DNA of 64,000 bases from UMGS1889 sp900556055 (GTDB taxonomy: Bacteria; Bacillota; Clostridia; Oscillospirales; Ruminococcaceae): the NCBI GenBank assembly GCA_902463265.1, contig CABQEV010000003.1, positions 62,001 to 126,000 on the forward strand. The letters are read 5' to 3'. How positions within the stretch are numbered: position 1 is the first letter of the stretch; every line of letters begins with the position of its first letter. Both the position numbers and the translations under genes were made by a program. Below are positions 53,157 through 61,307 of this stretch, one piece after another. Below the pieces are notes generated by a model. The model saw only the letters and a list, made by a program, of their open reading frames with translations. It was not told the origin of the DNA and did not search any database.

Positions 53157-54722
53157 TTATTTCACTTCTCCCAGTAATTTTTCTGCGACGACAGCCGATT
53201 TGTATCTTCTGATATACTCGCCGAAGCCGTCTTTTCCGTTATTTTCGGGGGATACAGTCAGCTTTTCCATTCCCGCAAATACTTCGGCATCAAGCCAGTC
53301 CGCAAGTGATCTTCCGCCGCCGTTTATCATGTACGATGCGAGGAGAGCCATGCCCCATGCGCCGCCTTCGCCTGCTGTATCCATGACAGAAACAGGCGTA
53401 TTGAGTGCGTCCGCAAGTATCTGCTGCGCTGTTCCTCTGACCTTGAACAATCCGCCGTGTCCGGTAAACTGATCGGCTCTGACATTTTCCTTTTCAAACA
53501 GGATATCCATGCCTATTTTCAGTGATGCAAATGCCGAATATATCTGTGCTCTGAAAAAGTTTGCGAGATCAATTTTTCCGCCGGGCATTCTGAAATACAT
53601 CGGTCTGCCTTCGGAAACGCCCGTTACAGGTTCTCCCGAAAGATAGTTGAACGCTGTGACTCCTCCGCAGTCGGCATCACCCGTCATCGCATTTTTGTAG
53701 AGCATTTCATAGAGTGATGACTTGTCCGTTTTATGTCCCATAAGCTCAGCGAATTCACCGAACATTTTTACCCATGCGTCCAGCTCTGAGCAGCAGTTGT
53801 TGCAGTGGACCATAGCTGCGGGAGCGCCGTCGGGAGTCGTTACCATGTCTATTTCGGGATATGCATTCTGCGGATTTTTGTCGATCACGAGCATTGAGAA
53901 GATCGAGGTTCCCGCCGAAACATTTCCCGTGCCTATGCGTACAGCATTTGCTGCGACCATGCCCGTTCCCGCATCTCCCTCGGGCGGGCAGACGGGAATA
54001 CCTGCTTTGAGATATCCCGAAGGATCGAGAAATTCAGCACCGCTTTCGGTGAGAAATGCGCCCTTTTCGCCGGCTGATCTTACGGGCGGGAGTACATCGG
54101 AAAGCTTTTTTTCAAATCCATGAGCCGACAGCCTTTCTTCTGTGATACGCAGGAATTTTTCATTGTAATTTCCGTTTTCGATAGGGAAGATACCCGATGC
54201 TTCACCGACTCCGACCGCTCTTTCGCCTGTCAGAAGGAAGTTTATATATCCCGCAAGTGTTGTGATATGTGCGATCTCGGGGACATGGGCTTCCTTGTTA
54301 AGCGCAGCCTGATACAGATGCGAAATGCTCCATCTCTGCGGGATATTGAAGCCCAGAGCCGCCGTCAGATCATCGGCTGCCTGCTTTGTTGTAGTGTTTC
54401 GCCATGTGCGGAAAGGGACGAGCAGGTTTTCGTCCTTATCAAAAGCCATGTAGCCATGCATCATAGCCGAAATGCCCATAGCTCCGACTTTTGTCAGCGG
54501 AATGCCGTATTTGCTCATGACATCTGCGGCAAGGGAGGAAAAGCAGCTTTTTATGCCGCTGTGTATATCATCAAGGGAATATGTCCAGAAGCCGTTTTCA
54601 AGGCGGTTTTCCCATTCATGGCTGCCCGATGCGAGCGGTGCGTGATCCTCGCCGATAAGGACAGCCTTTATTCTTGTGGATCCGAGTTCAATTCCGAGAT
54701 ATGTCTTTCCGAGATCAATCAT
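53157..54722 (-). CDS. araB: Ribulokinase (FGGY family)
   Basis: This 521-residue carbohydrate kinase starts LGIELGSTRIKAVLI, the FGGY ATP-site strand. The C-terminal signature region (QFTGHGGLFKVRGTAQQILAD, shortened here to its ends) and GGAWGMALLA are present. Its position between araA and araD supports L-ribulose as substrate; by sequence alone it could be mistaken for a xylulokinase-like protein. The frame extends to 54827 inside araA, but the ATG at 54722 has AAAGGAAG upstream and begins at the natural N-terminus. Confidence 0.88.
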   Translation of the reverse strand: MIDLGKTYLGIELGSTRIKAVLIGEDHAPLASGSHEWENRLENGFWTYSLDDIHSGIKSCFSSLAADVMSKYGIPLTKVGAMGISAMMHGYMAFDKDENLLVPFRTWRNTTTKQAADDLTAALGFNIPQRWSISHLYQAALNKEAHVPEIAHITTLAGYINFLLTGERAVGVGEASGIFPIENGNYNEKFLRITEERLSAHGFEKKLSDVLPPVRSAGEKGAFLTESGAEFLDPSGYLKAGIPVCPPEGDAGTGMVAANAVRIGTGNVSAGTSIFSMLVIDKNPQNAYPEIDMVTTPDGAPAAMVHCNNCCSELDAWVKMFGEFAELMGHKTDKSSLYEMLYKNAMTGDADCGGVTAFNYLSGEPVTGVSEGRPMYFRMPGGKIDLANFFRAQIYSAFASLKIGMDILFEKENVRADQFTGHGGLFKVRGTAQQILADALNTPVSVMDTAGEGGAWGMALLASYMINGGGRSLADWLDAEVFAGMEKLTVSPENNGKDGFGEYIRRYKSAVVAEKLLGEVK

Positions 54723-54741
54723 TCCGATCTTCCTTTCTGGA

Positions 54742-56208
54742 TCATCTCTTAAGCTTTGCCATTGTATCGAGCATTTCAAGCTGCTGCTCAAATGCGTTAA
54801 GCTCAGTCTTGCTGTCGATAACAACAAGCTCAGTGTCAGTCATTTTTGCGAACAGTCTTATATCATCAACTGTGAGAGCGGTCGAAACTACCGCATGATG
54901 TGCGCCGCCTGCGTATATCCATGCTGCCGAGCCTGTCGCAAAATCGGGCTTCAGCTTCCACATTACTCTTGCAACGGGCAGCTTCGGCATAGGCTCAGGC
55001 TGCTTTACAAGTGTGATCTCTGCACATACAAGTCTGAAACGGTCGCCCATGTCGATCATGGAAACTGCAATTCCATCGCCTGTAACACCCTCAAAAACAA
55101 GTCTTGCGGGATCGGATTTTCCGCCGATTCCGAGAGGATGAACTTCGATCTTGGGCTGTTCAGCGGCAAAAACAGGGGATACCTCCAGCATATGCGATGC
55201 AAGCTCAGTTTCCTCGCCGCTTGAAAGGTCATATGTATAATCCTCGAGGAAGCCTGTTGCGCCGTCTCTGCCCTCAGCCATCCTGCAAAGTACAGCATCA
55301 AGCACAGCGGTTTTGTAATCGCCCTCGGGGCCGAAGCCTATGCCCTTTGCCATAAGGTTCTGAGCTGCGATTCCGGGCAGCTGGGAAAGTCCGTGAAGGT
55401 CCTGGAAGGTGTCTGTGAATGCTGAGATATTTTCGCGTGCAAGGAACTTTTCAAGAGCCGCTTCATACTTTGCCTGCTCTCTTACAGCGGAAATGTTGTC
55501 CGTGTTCATTGCATATTTCTCGGAATATTCAGCCATCTTGGCATCTGTTTCGGCATCGGTTATCCCGGAAATCATATCGCAGAGATCGCCGATAGCATAA
55601 TAATTCACGTTCCAGCCGTATCTGATCTCACTTTCCACTCTGTCGCCGTCTGTTACCGCAACATCACGCATATTGTTTCCGAACATAGCAACTCTCATGC
55701 CCTTGCCGAAATCAACGGCAGCGGCAGCCTGTGCAAAGCGGCGTATCTTATCGACAACATCGTCATGCTTGTAAAATCCCGAAACTACTTCACGCTTGAT
55801 GCCGAGACGTGTGCATACAAAGCCGAACTCTCTGTCTCCGTGTGCGGACTGATTAAGGTTCATGAAGTCCATGTCGATGCTGTTGTAGGGAAGCTTTTCG
55901 TTGTGCTGTGTGTGGAGATGCAGCATAGGCTTTCTGAGCGCTCTGAGTGCGTTGATCCACATCTTGGCGGGGGAGAAGGTGTGCATCCACATGATAACGC
56001 CGATGCATTCCTTGTCCGAAGATGCCTTTGTGCAGATGTCAAGCGCTTCAGCTGAGTTCCTGACAACCGGTCGGAAAACTACCTCTGCGATCCCGCTGAG
56101 CTTTTCGCTGAGATATGCAGCCATTTCCTTTGAATCGGCAGCAGCCTGCGCAAGAGTTGCCTCGCCGTAAAGATCCTGACTTCCTGTGATAAAATACAAT
56201 GTTTTCAT
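54742..56208 (-). CDS. araA: L-arabinose isomerase
   Basis: This 488-residue enzyme converts L-arabinose to L-ribulose. The N-terminal FITGSQDLYGEATL and the segment MWMHTFSPAKMWI are typical of AraA. The manganese-site residues fall in QDLHGLSQLPG... and the His-rich C-terminal part (GGAHHAV). It is the first gene of the operon, with a consensus promoter about 35 bp upstream. No arabinose transporter is adjacent. Confidence 0.95.
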   Translation of the reverse strand: MKTLYFITGSQDLYGEATLAQAAADSKEMAAYLSEKLSGIAEVVFRPVVRNSAEALDICTKASSDKECIGVIMWMHTFSPAKMWINALRALRKPMLHLHTQHNEKLPYNSIDMDFMNLNQSAHGDREFGFVCTRLGIKREVVSGFYKHDDVVDKIRRFAQAAAAVDFGKGMRVAMFGNNMRDVAVTDGDRVESEIRYGWNVNYYAIGDLCDMISGITDAETDAKMAEYSEKYAMNTDNISAVREQAKYEAALEKFLARENISAFTDTFQDLHGLSQLPGIAAQNLMAKGIGFGPEGDYKTAVLDAVLCRMAEGRDGATGFLEDYTYDLSSGEETELASHMLEVSPVFAAEQPKIEVHPLGIGGKSDPARLVFEGVTGDGIAVSMIDMGDRFRLVCAEITLVKQPEPMPKLPVARVMWKLKPDFATGSAAWIYAGGAHHAVVSTALTVDDIRLFAKMTDTELVVIDSKTELNAFEQQLEMLDTMAKLKR

Positions 56209-56241
56209 TGAATGATCCCTCCGTGCAAATTTATTATATGT

Positions 56242-56270
56242 ATTATATCGTATACGGCGGATATTTTCAA
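56242..56270 (-). promoter_or_regulatory. SigA-type promoter of araABD
   Basis: On the minus strand TTGAAA (56270-56265) and TATAAT (56247-56242) have a 17-bp spacer. The -35 lies only 19 bp from the -35 of the divergent regulator gene. Confidence 0.82.
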
Positions 56271-56289
56271 GAATATTGTTTGCCGATTA

Positions 56290-56318
56290 TAGACATTTAT
56301 TAACCTGTGTGATATAAT
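56290..56318 (+). promoter_or_regulatory. SigA-type promoter of the AraC-family gene
   Basis: TAGACA (56290-56295) and TATAAT (56313-56318) have a 17-bp spacer, back to back with the araA promoter. Confidence 0.75.
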
Positions 56319-56339
56319 GATAAAAAGGAGGCGGGTAAA

Positions 56340-57188
56340 ATGATAGCAAGATATGAGCAGAGCGTCCTTTCGGGAAATTTACAGGTCACAGCGCAGAAAT
56401 ATGCGGGGCTGCAGAATCTCCCTCACTGGCATATAGAATGTGAGCTGATCTATGCCGAGAAGGGGACAGCCGAGGTCATGACTGAAAACACTGTCTATAC
56501 TTTAAATGAGAAGCAGTGCATATTCATAAAAAGCGGTGCGCTGCATTATATAAGATCCGACACGAGCAGCATTGTTTCGGTAATGAAGATGGATACGGAG
56601 CTGATAAATTCTGCCGTCGGATCTCAGACGCCTATATGTCCTCTTATAAAAAAAAGCTGCGGATTTGCGGAGACTTTTGAAAAAATCAGACAGGAGATAT
56701 CCGATCATAAGAAATATTACGAGGTCATATGCGCAGGATTTGCATCAGCTATGACAGCGGAGATATTCAGAAACGAAAAAACGGAATCTCAGAAAAGTCC
56801 GTCGGAAAGCCTGGTGTATAAAGAACTGCTCAGAATAATTTCGGAGCGCTATGCAGATATAACCTTTGATGAGGCGGCGGAGATAATGTGCTTCAGCAAG
56901 CCGTATTTTTCAAAATATTTCCGAAGAATGTCGGGAATGACATTTTCCGAGTACCTTAATGTAGTGCGTGTGAGTGCAGCTGTGAAAATGCTTTCGCAGG
57001 GCATGGCGGCAGGTGAGACAGCGTTTGCGGCAGGCTTCGGGACAATACGCAGCTTTAACCGAGTGTTCAGATCGTGTACCGGATATACCCCGAGAGAGCT
57101 GCCAAAGGATTTTGTCTTTATCGGAGATGCCCATGAGACGGACGGAAACGGCTTCGACCCAACACTTCCGCCGACAAAATTGCTTTAA
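56340..57188 (+). CDS. AraC-family transcriptional regulator
   Basis: This 282-residue protein has an N-terminal cupin-like sugar-sensing half (HWHIECELIYAEKGTAEV) and two C-terminal AraC helix-turn-helix motifs (about 185-270; FDEAAEIMCFSKPYFSKYF and AAGFGTIRSFNRVFRSCTG). It is divergent from araABD and probably activates it with arabinose; the order of the domains is that of AraC, not of the GntR-type AraR of Bacillus. AAAGGAGGCGGG precedes the ATG. Confidence 0.9.
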   Translation: MIARYEQSVLSGNLQVTAQKYAGLQNLPHWHIECELIYAEKGTAEVMTENTVYTLNEKQCIFIKSGALHYIRSDTSSIVSVMKMDTELINSAVGSQTPICPLIKKSCGFAETFEKIRQEISDHKKYYEVICAGFASAMTAEIFRNEKTESQKSPSESLVYKELLRIISERYADITFDEAAEIMCFSKPYFSKYFRRMSGMTFSEYLNVVRVSAAVKMLSQGMAAGETAFAAGFGTIRSFNRVFRSCTGYTPRELPKDFVFIGDAHETDGNGFDPTLPPTKLL

Positions 57189-57304
57189 GCGTGAAAAATT
57201 CCATCTGAAACAGCTTTTTCAAAAAATATTTTTTTTGATTTTTCCCTGTTTTACGTGCTTTTTCGGCAAAGAGAAAAAAATCTCAAAAAAAATTGAAAAA
57301 ACGC

Positions 57305-57333
57305 TTGACAAATCGGTTCAGATATGATAGAAT
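57305..57333 (+). promoter_or_regulatory. SigA-type promoter of tRNA-Pro
   Basis: TTGACA (57305-57310) and TAGAAT (57328-57333) have a 17-bp spacer, about 60 bases before the tRNA. Confidence 0.78.
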
Positions 57334-57394
57334 ATAATAGTCGTCAGGAGAGAGTACGAAAAACGAAAACTTAAATGATGACTTATAAACCGAT

Positions 57395-57471
57395 CGGGGT
57401 GTGGCGCAGATTGGTAGCGCGCTACCTTGGGGTGGTAGAGGCCGTGGGTTCAAGTCCCGTCACTCCGACCA
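57395..57471 (+). tRNA. tRNA-Pro (anticodon GGG)
   Basis: A 77-base cloverleaf with encoded CCA. The first bases CGGGGTGTGGCGCAG are typical of bacterial proline tRNA. The anticodon stem CTACC/GGTAG encloses TTGGGGT, giving anticodon GGG. Confidence 0.95.
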
Positions 57472-57479
57472 GAGTAAAA

Positions 57480-57518
57480 TGCCGTTGAAATTGTTCGCAG
57501 TTTCAACGGCATTTCTGT
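57480..57518 (+). terminator. Terminator of tRNA-Pro
   Basis: TGCCGTTGAAA and TTTCAACGGCA form a perfect 11-bp stem with a 10-base loop, followed by TTTCTGTTTT. Confidence 0.88.
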
Positions 57519-57568
57519 TTTATCAGGTCAATTTTGTCAAGTACGTATCTTTGTTGAATTAATGCTAA

Positions 57569-57618
57569 AAAACCGTTCGCAGGGAATGCATATGCTCTGT
57601 CGGACGGGTTTCTTTTTT
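57569..57618 (+). terminator. Second terminator-like hairpin in the tRNA-Pro to rubrerythrin gap
   Basis: AACCGTTCG (57571-57579) pairs imperfectly with CGGACGGGTT (57601-57610) and is followed by TCTTTTTT. The loop holds TGCATATGC, like the Nudix terminator. Apart from this, the tRNA-Pro terminator and the rubrerythrin promoter, I see nothing in 57472-57813. Confidence 0.5.
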
Positions 57619-57655
57619 ATCTGTTATATAATAATTTATTCTAATTAGGAATAAA

Positions 57656-57717
57656 TCTTATTATTTACAATTAAGAAATAGTTTGTTGATGAATGATGAG
57701 GTATGTCATGCTATAAT
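57656..57717 (+). promoter_or_regulatory. Rubrerythrin promoter region
   Basis: An extended -10, TGCTATAAT, lies at 57709-57717; a TTGATG at 57686 is 20 bp away and a poor -35. Upstream, TCTTA (57656-57660) and TAAGA (57672-57676) form an AT-rich inverted repeat that could bind a PerR-like peroxide regulator; this last point is a guess. Confidence 0.45.
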
Positions 57718-57813
57718 TAAACCATCGAAAGGAAACAAAATCAACAGTCCCGAAAATAAAAACTTGATTGGTTTTGTTTAATATGTATAAAAAATAATTG
57801 GAGGTATACTATT

Positions 57814-58362
57814 ATGAAAAAGTTTGTCTGTTCTGTATGCGGCTATGTTTATGAGGGTGAGGCTGCTCCTGAGAAATGTCCTCAGTGCAAGGCTCCTGCA
57901 AGCAAGTTCAATGAGATAAAGTCCGAGGACGGCATGACATGGGCTGATCAGCATGTTGTAGGCGTTGCAAAGGGCGTTGATCCTGAGATCATTGAGGGTC
58001 TGAGAGAAAACTTCAACGGTGAATGCTCCGAGGTCGGCATGTACCTTGCTATGGCAAGAGTTGCTTACAGAGAGGGTTATCCCGAGGTCGGAATGTACTA
58101 CGAGAAGGCTGCTTATGAAGAGGCTGAGCATGCTGCAAAGTTTGCTGAGATGCTGGGCGAGGTAGTTACAGACTCCACAAAGAAGAACCTTGAACTGAGA
58201 GTTATGGCTGAGAACGGCGCTTGCGAGGGCAAGAAGAAGCTTGCTACACTTGCTAAGCAGCAGAACCTTGATGCTATCCACGACACTGTTCACGAAATGG
58301 CTAAGGATGAGGCTAGACACGGCTGTGCATTCGCAGGTCTCCTCAAGAGATATTTCGGCTGA
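57814..58362 (+). CDS. Reverse rubrerythrin (N-terminal rubredoxin, C-terminal di-iron domain)
   Basis: This 182-residue protein starts with a rubredoxin domain holding Fe through Cys6, Cys9, Cys22 and Cys25. A ferritin-like four-helix domain follows with glutamate and ExxH ligands ([33 protein letters not shown]). The order is inverted relative to classic rubrerythrin. It reduces peroxide (and perhaps oxygen) in anaerobes. Codon use is strongly biased to AAG, GCT and GTT as in highly expressed genes. TTGGAGG lies upstream. Confidence 0.95.
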   Translation: MKKFVCSVCGYVYEGEAAPEKCPQCKAPASKFNEIKSEDGMTWADQHVVGVAKGVDPEIIEGLRENFNGECSEVGMYLAMARVAYREGYPEVGMYYEKAAYEEAEHAAKFAEMLGEVVTDSTKKNLELRVMAENGACEGKKKLATLAKQQNLDAIHDTVHEMAKDEARHGCAFAGLLKRYFG

Positions 58363-58385
58363 TAAAAAATCTATATCAATACATG

Positions 58386-58420
58386 GCTGCCTGAGCGATA
58401 TGTTCGGGCAGCTTTTTTTG
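58386..58420 (+). terminator. Terminator of the rubrerythrin gene
   Basis: GCTGCC and GGCAGC, extended by a looser inner stem, are followed by seven T residues. Confidence 0.85.
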
Positions 58421-58439
58421 CATTTTACATAAAAAACAC

Positions 58440-58468
58440 TTGAAAAAAAGTCAGCTGTGTGGTATAAT
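58440..58468 (+). promoter_or_regulatory. SigA-type promoter of metY
   Basis: TTGAAA (58440-58445) and TATAAT (58463-58468) have a 17-bp spacer. The short leader (about 30 bases) leaves no room for a SAM riboswitch or T-box. Confidence 0.82.
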
Positions 58469-58503
58469 CATAACAATATTTATTATCGAAAGGACATAAA
58501 CCA

Positions 58504-59790
58504 ATGAAAGAAATCAGTGCAAATGCTAAAATTGAGACAAAATGCTTACACTCGGGATATTCCCCCAAAAACGGCGAGCCGAGAGTTATGCCGATAGTTC
58601 AGTCCACTACCTATGTTTATGATTCAACGGATTCAGTTGCTGCGGTCTTTGATGATCCCACAAAGAGCCTTATTTACTCGCGTTTTGAAAATCCCACGAC
58701 AGATGTTGTTGAAAAGAAGATAGCTGCGCTTGAGGGCGGTGCTGCTGCTATGTGCACATCAAGCGGACAGGCTGCGTCACTCTGTGCAATTCTGAACATA
58801 TGTCAGGCGGGTGACAGCTTTATTGCATCTTCCTCCATTTATGGCGGAACTATCAATCTGTTCAATGTTACTCTGCGACGTCTTGGCATTGAGTGCATTT
58901 TCGTTGATCTTGATGCGCCCGATGAGGAGATACAGAAGCACGTTAAGCCGAACACAAAGCTTTTCTTCGGTGAAACTATCGCAAACCCTGCGCTTACTGT
59001 TCTTGATATCGAGAGGATCGCAAATCTTGCACACAAAAACGGCGTTCCTCTGATCGTTGACAACACATTTGCTACTCCGTGCCTCTGCCGTCCTATTGAA
59101 TTTGGTGCGGATATCGTTGTCCATTCAACAAGCAAATACATGGACGGACATGCTGTTCAGGTCGGCGGAGTTATAGTTGACAGCGGAAAATTTGACTGGA
59201 CAAACGGAAAATTCCCGATGATGACCGAGCCGGATGACAGCTATCACGGCATTGTCTACACTAAGGATTATGCATTTGCACCGTACATAGTTAAGGCAAG
59301 AATGCAGCTCATGAGAGATTTCGGCTGCTATCCTGCTGCGAACAGCTCCTTCCTGCTGAATCTCGGTCTGGAAACCCTTGCTGTAAGAATGGACAGATAC
59401 TGCGAGAATGCTATGAAGGCTGCTGAATTCTTCGAAAAGTCCGATAAGGTGCTGTCTGTTCACTATCCGTCCCTTAAATCGGACAAGTATTATGAGCTTG
59501 CAAAGAAGTATCTGCCCAAGGGCGCAAGCGGTGTTATTTCGCTTTCTATCAAGGGCGGAAGAGACAATGCTGTTAAGTTTATGGACAGCTTAAAGCTTGC
59601 ATCTAATGAGGTCCATGTTGCGGATATACGCACCTGCGTTCTTCACCCTGCTTCCGCAACTCACCGTCAGCTGACAGATGAGCAGCTTGTCGCAGCAGGA
59701 ATCGACGGCGGACTTATCCGCTTCTCCTGCGGTCTTGAAAATATTGATGATATCCTTGCAGATGCTGCTCAGGCTCTTGATAAAATTTGA
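58504..59790 (+). CDS. metY: O-acetylhomoserine sulfhydrylase-type PLP enzyme
   Basis: This 428-residue Cys/Met metabolism PLP enzyme has the cofactor lysine Lys211 in STSKYMDGH and the family segments SRFENPTTDVVEKKIAALEGG and ATHRQLTDEQL. The length (about 430) and the insert around FDWTNGKFPMMTEPDD fit MetY, which makes homocysteine from O-acetylhomoserine and sulfide, better than the 380-400-residue cystathionine enzymes. A methionine gamma-lyase role cannot be excluded. GAAAGGACA precedes the ATG. Confidence 0.88.
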   Translation: MKEISANAKIETKCLHSGYSPKNGEPRVMPIVQSTTYVYDSTDSVAAVFDDPTKSLIYSRFENPTTDVVEKKIAALEGGAAAMCTSSGQAASLCAILNICQAGDSFIASSSIYGGTINLFNVTLRRLGIECIFVDLDAPDEEIQKHVKPNTKLFFGETIANPALTVLDIERIANLAHKNGVPLIVDNTFATPCLCRPIEFGADIVVHSTSKYMDGHAVQVGGVIVDSGKFDWTNGKFPMMTEPDDSYHGIVYTKDYAFAPYIVKARMQLMRDFGCYPAANSSFLLNLGLETLAVRMDRYCENAMKAAEFFEKSDKVLSVHYPSLKSDKYYELAKKYLPKGASGVISLSIKGGRDNAVKFMDSLKLASNEVHVADIRTCVLHPASATHRQLTDEQLVAAGIDGGLIRFSCGLENIDDILADAAQALDKI

Positions 59791-59826
59791 TTATTAAAGG
59801 GAACCTCTAAAAATGAAAGGCAGAAA

Positions 59827-61119
59827 ATGAAGCTTGATTTAAAAAACGATAAATATAAGGTGATCTCCTGCTATGCGATAGGCACATTTGCGGTATGTCT
59901 GCTTATGGTCATAATCGTACAGAAATTTTCGCTGATAATGGGCTTCGTGGGTACTATAATCAAAGTGCTAAGCCCAATAATCTGGGGAATTGTTATCGCA
60001 TATATCGGAAATCCGATAATGATGAAATGCGATGCGCTGTTCATAAAGCTGTTTGAAAAGAAAAAGCCGCATCCCAAGATACGGCGTGCAGTCAGCGTGA
60101 CGATAACGCTTGTTGCTATAATTGCGATGCTGACGCTCCTTATTTCGATGATACTTCCTAACATCGTCAACAGCATAATCAGTATTTTCGGAAATACGAG
60201 AACATATTTCACGAATGTTCAGGACTGGATCAACAATTATGCTAAGGATTATCCCGAGGTAATGGATTATCTGAACGGCAAGTTCACTGAGATCGAGGAC
60301 AAAGCACTGTCTATCGTTAGCGATCTTCAGCCCAAGCTTGTTGAGTGGGCGGGAACGCTGACTCAGGGAGTATGGGCGTTCGCAATGGGACTAAAGGATT
60401 TTCTGCTGGGCTTCTGTGCGGCGATATATCTGCTTGCGGGCAAGGAAAAATTCCTCGCTCAGCTCAGGAAGATCACATGTGCTGTTCTCCCGAAAAAGGG
60501 TGCTCAGTGGTTTATGAAGCTTTGCTCGATAACAAACAAAAATCTCGGCGGATTTATCAGCGGAAAGCTTGTGGATTCGCTTATCATAGGCATACTCTGC
60601 TTTATCGGAATGCATCTGATGAAGATGCCTTATGTGGTGCTTATCAGTTTTATCATCGGCGTGACGAATATTATCCCGTTCTTCGGGCCGTTTATCGGTG
60701 CGATACCGTCTGCGCTGCTGATACTTCTCGCAGATCCGTACAAGTGCCTGCTGTTCATCATTTTCATTCTTATCCTCCAGCAGTTCGACGGAAATATTCT
60801 CGGACCCAAGATACTCGGCGAAACAACGGGTCTGCCCGCATTCTGGGTAATGACATCTATCTTTATAGGCGGCGGATTGTTCGGATTTCTCGGAATGCTG
60901 CTCGGAGTTCCCGTATTCGCAGTAATATATTCACTTATCAGCGACGGAACAAATCTGCTCCTCAAAAAGAGAAAGCTCCCTGTTTCAACATCTGCATATT
61001 ACGGCGGGGGAATACCCGAAAATACTGTTGATGAAGAAAAGACAGAAGCTGCCGAAAGTGATGAAGATGCTGCCGCCGATGATGAAAGCTCCGAAGATGA
61101 TACTGATGCTGAAAAATAA
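59827..61119 (+). CDS. AI-2E family transporter
   Basis: This 430-residue protein has about seven to eight membrane segments and the family regions GFISGKLVDSLIIGILCFIG and NIIPFFGPFIGAIP. The last 40 residues form a very acidic Asp/Glu-rich tail. The family includes exporters proposed for autoinducer-2 and Na+/H+ antiporters; the substrate here is open. It lies 36 bp after metY, with no promoter between, so it may share its transcript. Confidence 0.88.
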   Translation: MKLDLKNDKYKVISCYAIGTFAVCLLMVIIVQKFSLIMGFVGTIIKVLSPIIWGIVIAYIGNPIMMKCDALFIKLFEKKKPHPKIRRAVSVTITLVAIIAMLTLLISMILPNIVNSIISIFGNTRTYFTNVQDWINNYAKDYPEVMDYLNGKFTEIEDKALSIVSDLQPKLVEWAGTLTQGVWAFAMGLKDFLLGFCAAIYLLAGKEKFLAQLRKITCAVLPKKGAQWFMKLCSITNKNLGGFISGKLVDSLIIGILCFIGMHLMKMPYVVLISFIIGVTNIIPFFGPFIGAIPSALLILLADPYKCLLFIIFILILQQFDGNILGPKILGETTGLPAFWVMTSIFIGGGLFGFLGMLLGVPVFAVIYSLISDGTNLLLKKRKLPVSTSAYYGGGIPENTVDEEKTEAAESDEDAAADDESSEDDTDAEK

Positions 61120-61122
61120 AGC

Positions 61123-61195
61123 AGCGGACGCATGATATCCCCGTGAGGACACACTCAGGCGGATAAAGACCGCATAAGCAACATAATAACCAAAG
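61123..61195 (+). repeat. Intergenic repeat, copy D
   Basis: GCAGCGGACGCATGATATCCCCGTGAGGAC matches copy C at 10704 onward except for three bases, and the next 35 bases align loosely. It sits between the AI-2E gene and its terminator. Confidence 0.5.
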
Positions 61196-61196
61196 C

Positions 61197-61241
61197 ACCG
61201 CCCCGCTGAGACTTTCGGGTCATTCAGCGGGGCGGTTTTTC
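61197..61241 (+). terminator. Terminator of metY/AI-2E transporter genes
   Basis: ACCGCCCCGCTGA (61197-61209) and TCAGCGGGGCGGT (61224-61236) form a perfect 13-bp stem followed by TTTT. Confidence 0.9.
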
Positions 61242-61263
61242 CTGCAAAAGTAAAATTATCCGA

Positions 61264-61304
61264 AAAAAAGGGAAGAACTTCGCTGATGAAATTCTTCCCG
61301 ATTT
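61264..61304. terminator. Terminator of the permease gene (minus strand), possibly bidirectional
   Basis: GGGAAGAA (61270-61277) and TTCTTCCC (61292-61299) form a perfect 8-bp stem, extended by CTTCG/TGAAA pairs, with an A7 run on the left (T7 on the minus strand) and ATTTTTATT on the right. Confidence 0.82.
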
Positions 61305-61307
61305 TTA

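Noticed and set aside
56340..57188. Possible xylose rather than arabinose locus
   Set aside because: AraA and AraD signatures next to the FGGY kinase and the AraC-type regulator fix the locus as arabinose use.
58469..58503. SAM riboswitch or T-box before metY
   Set aside because: The leader from the mapped promoter to the ATG is only about 30 bases, too short for either.
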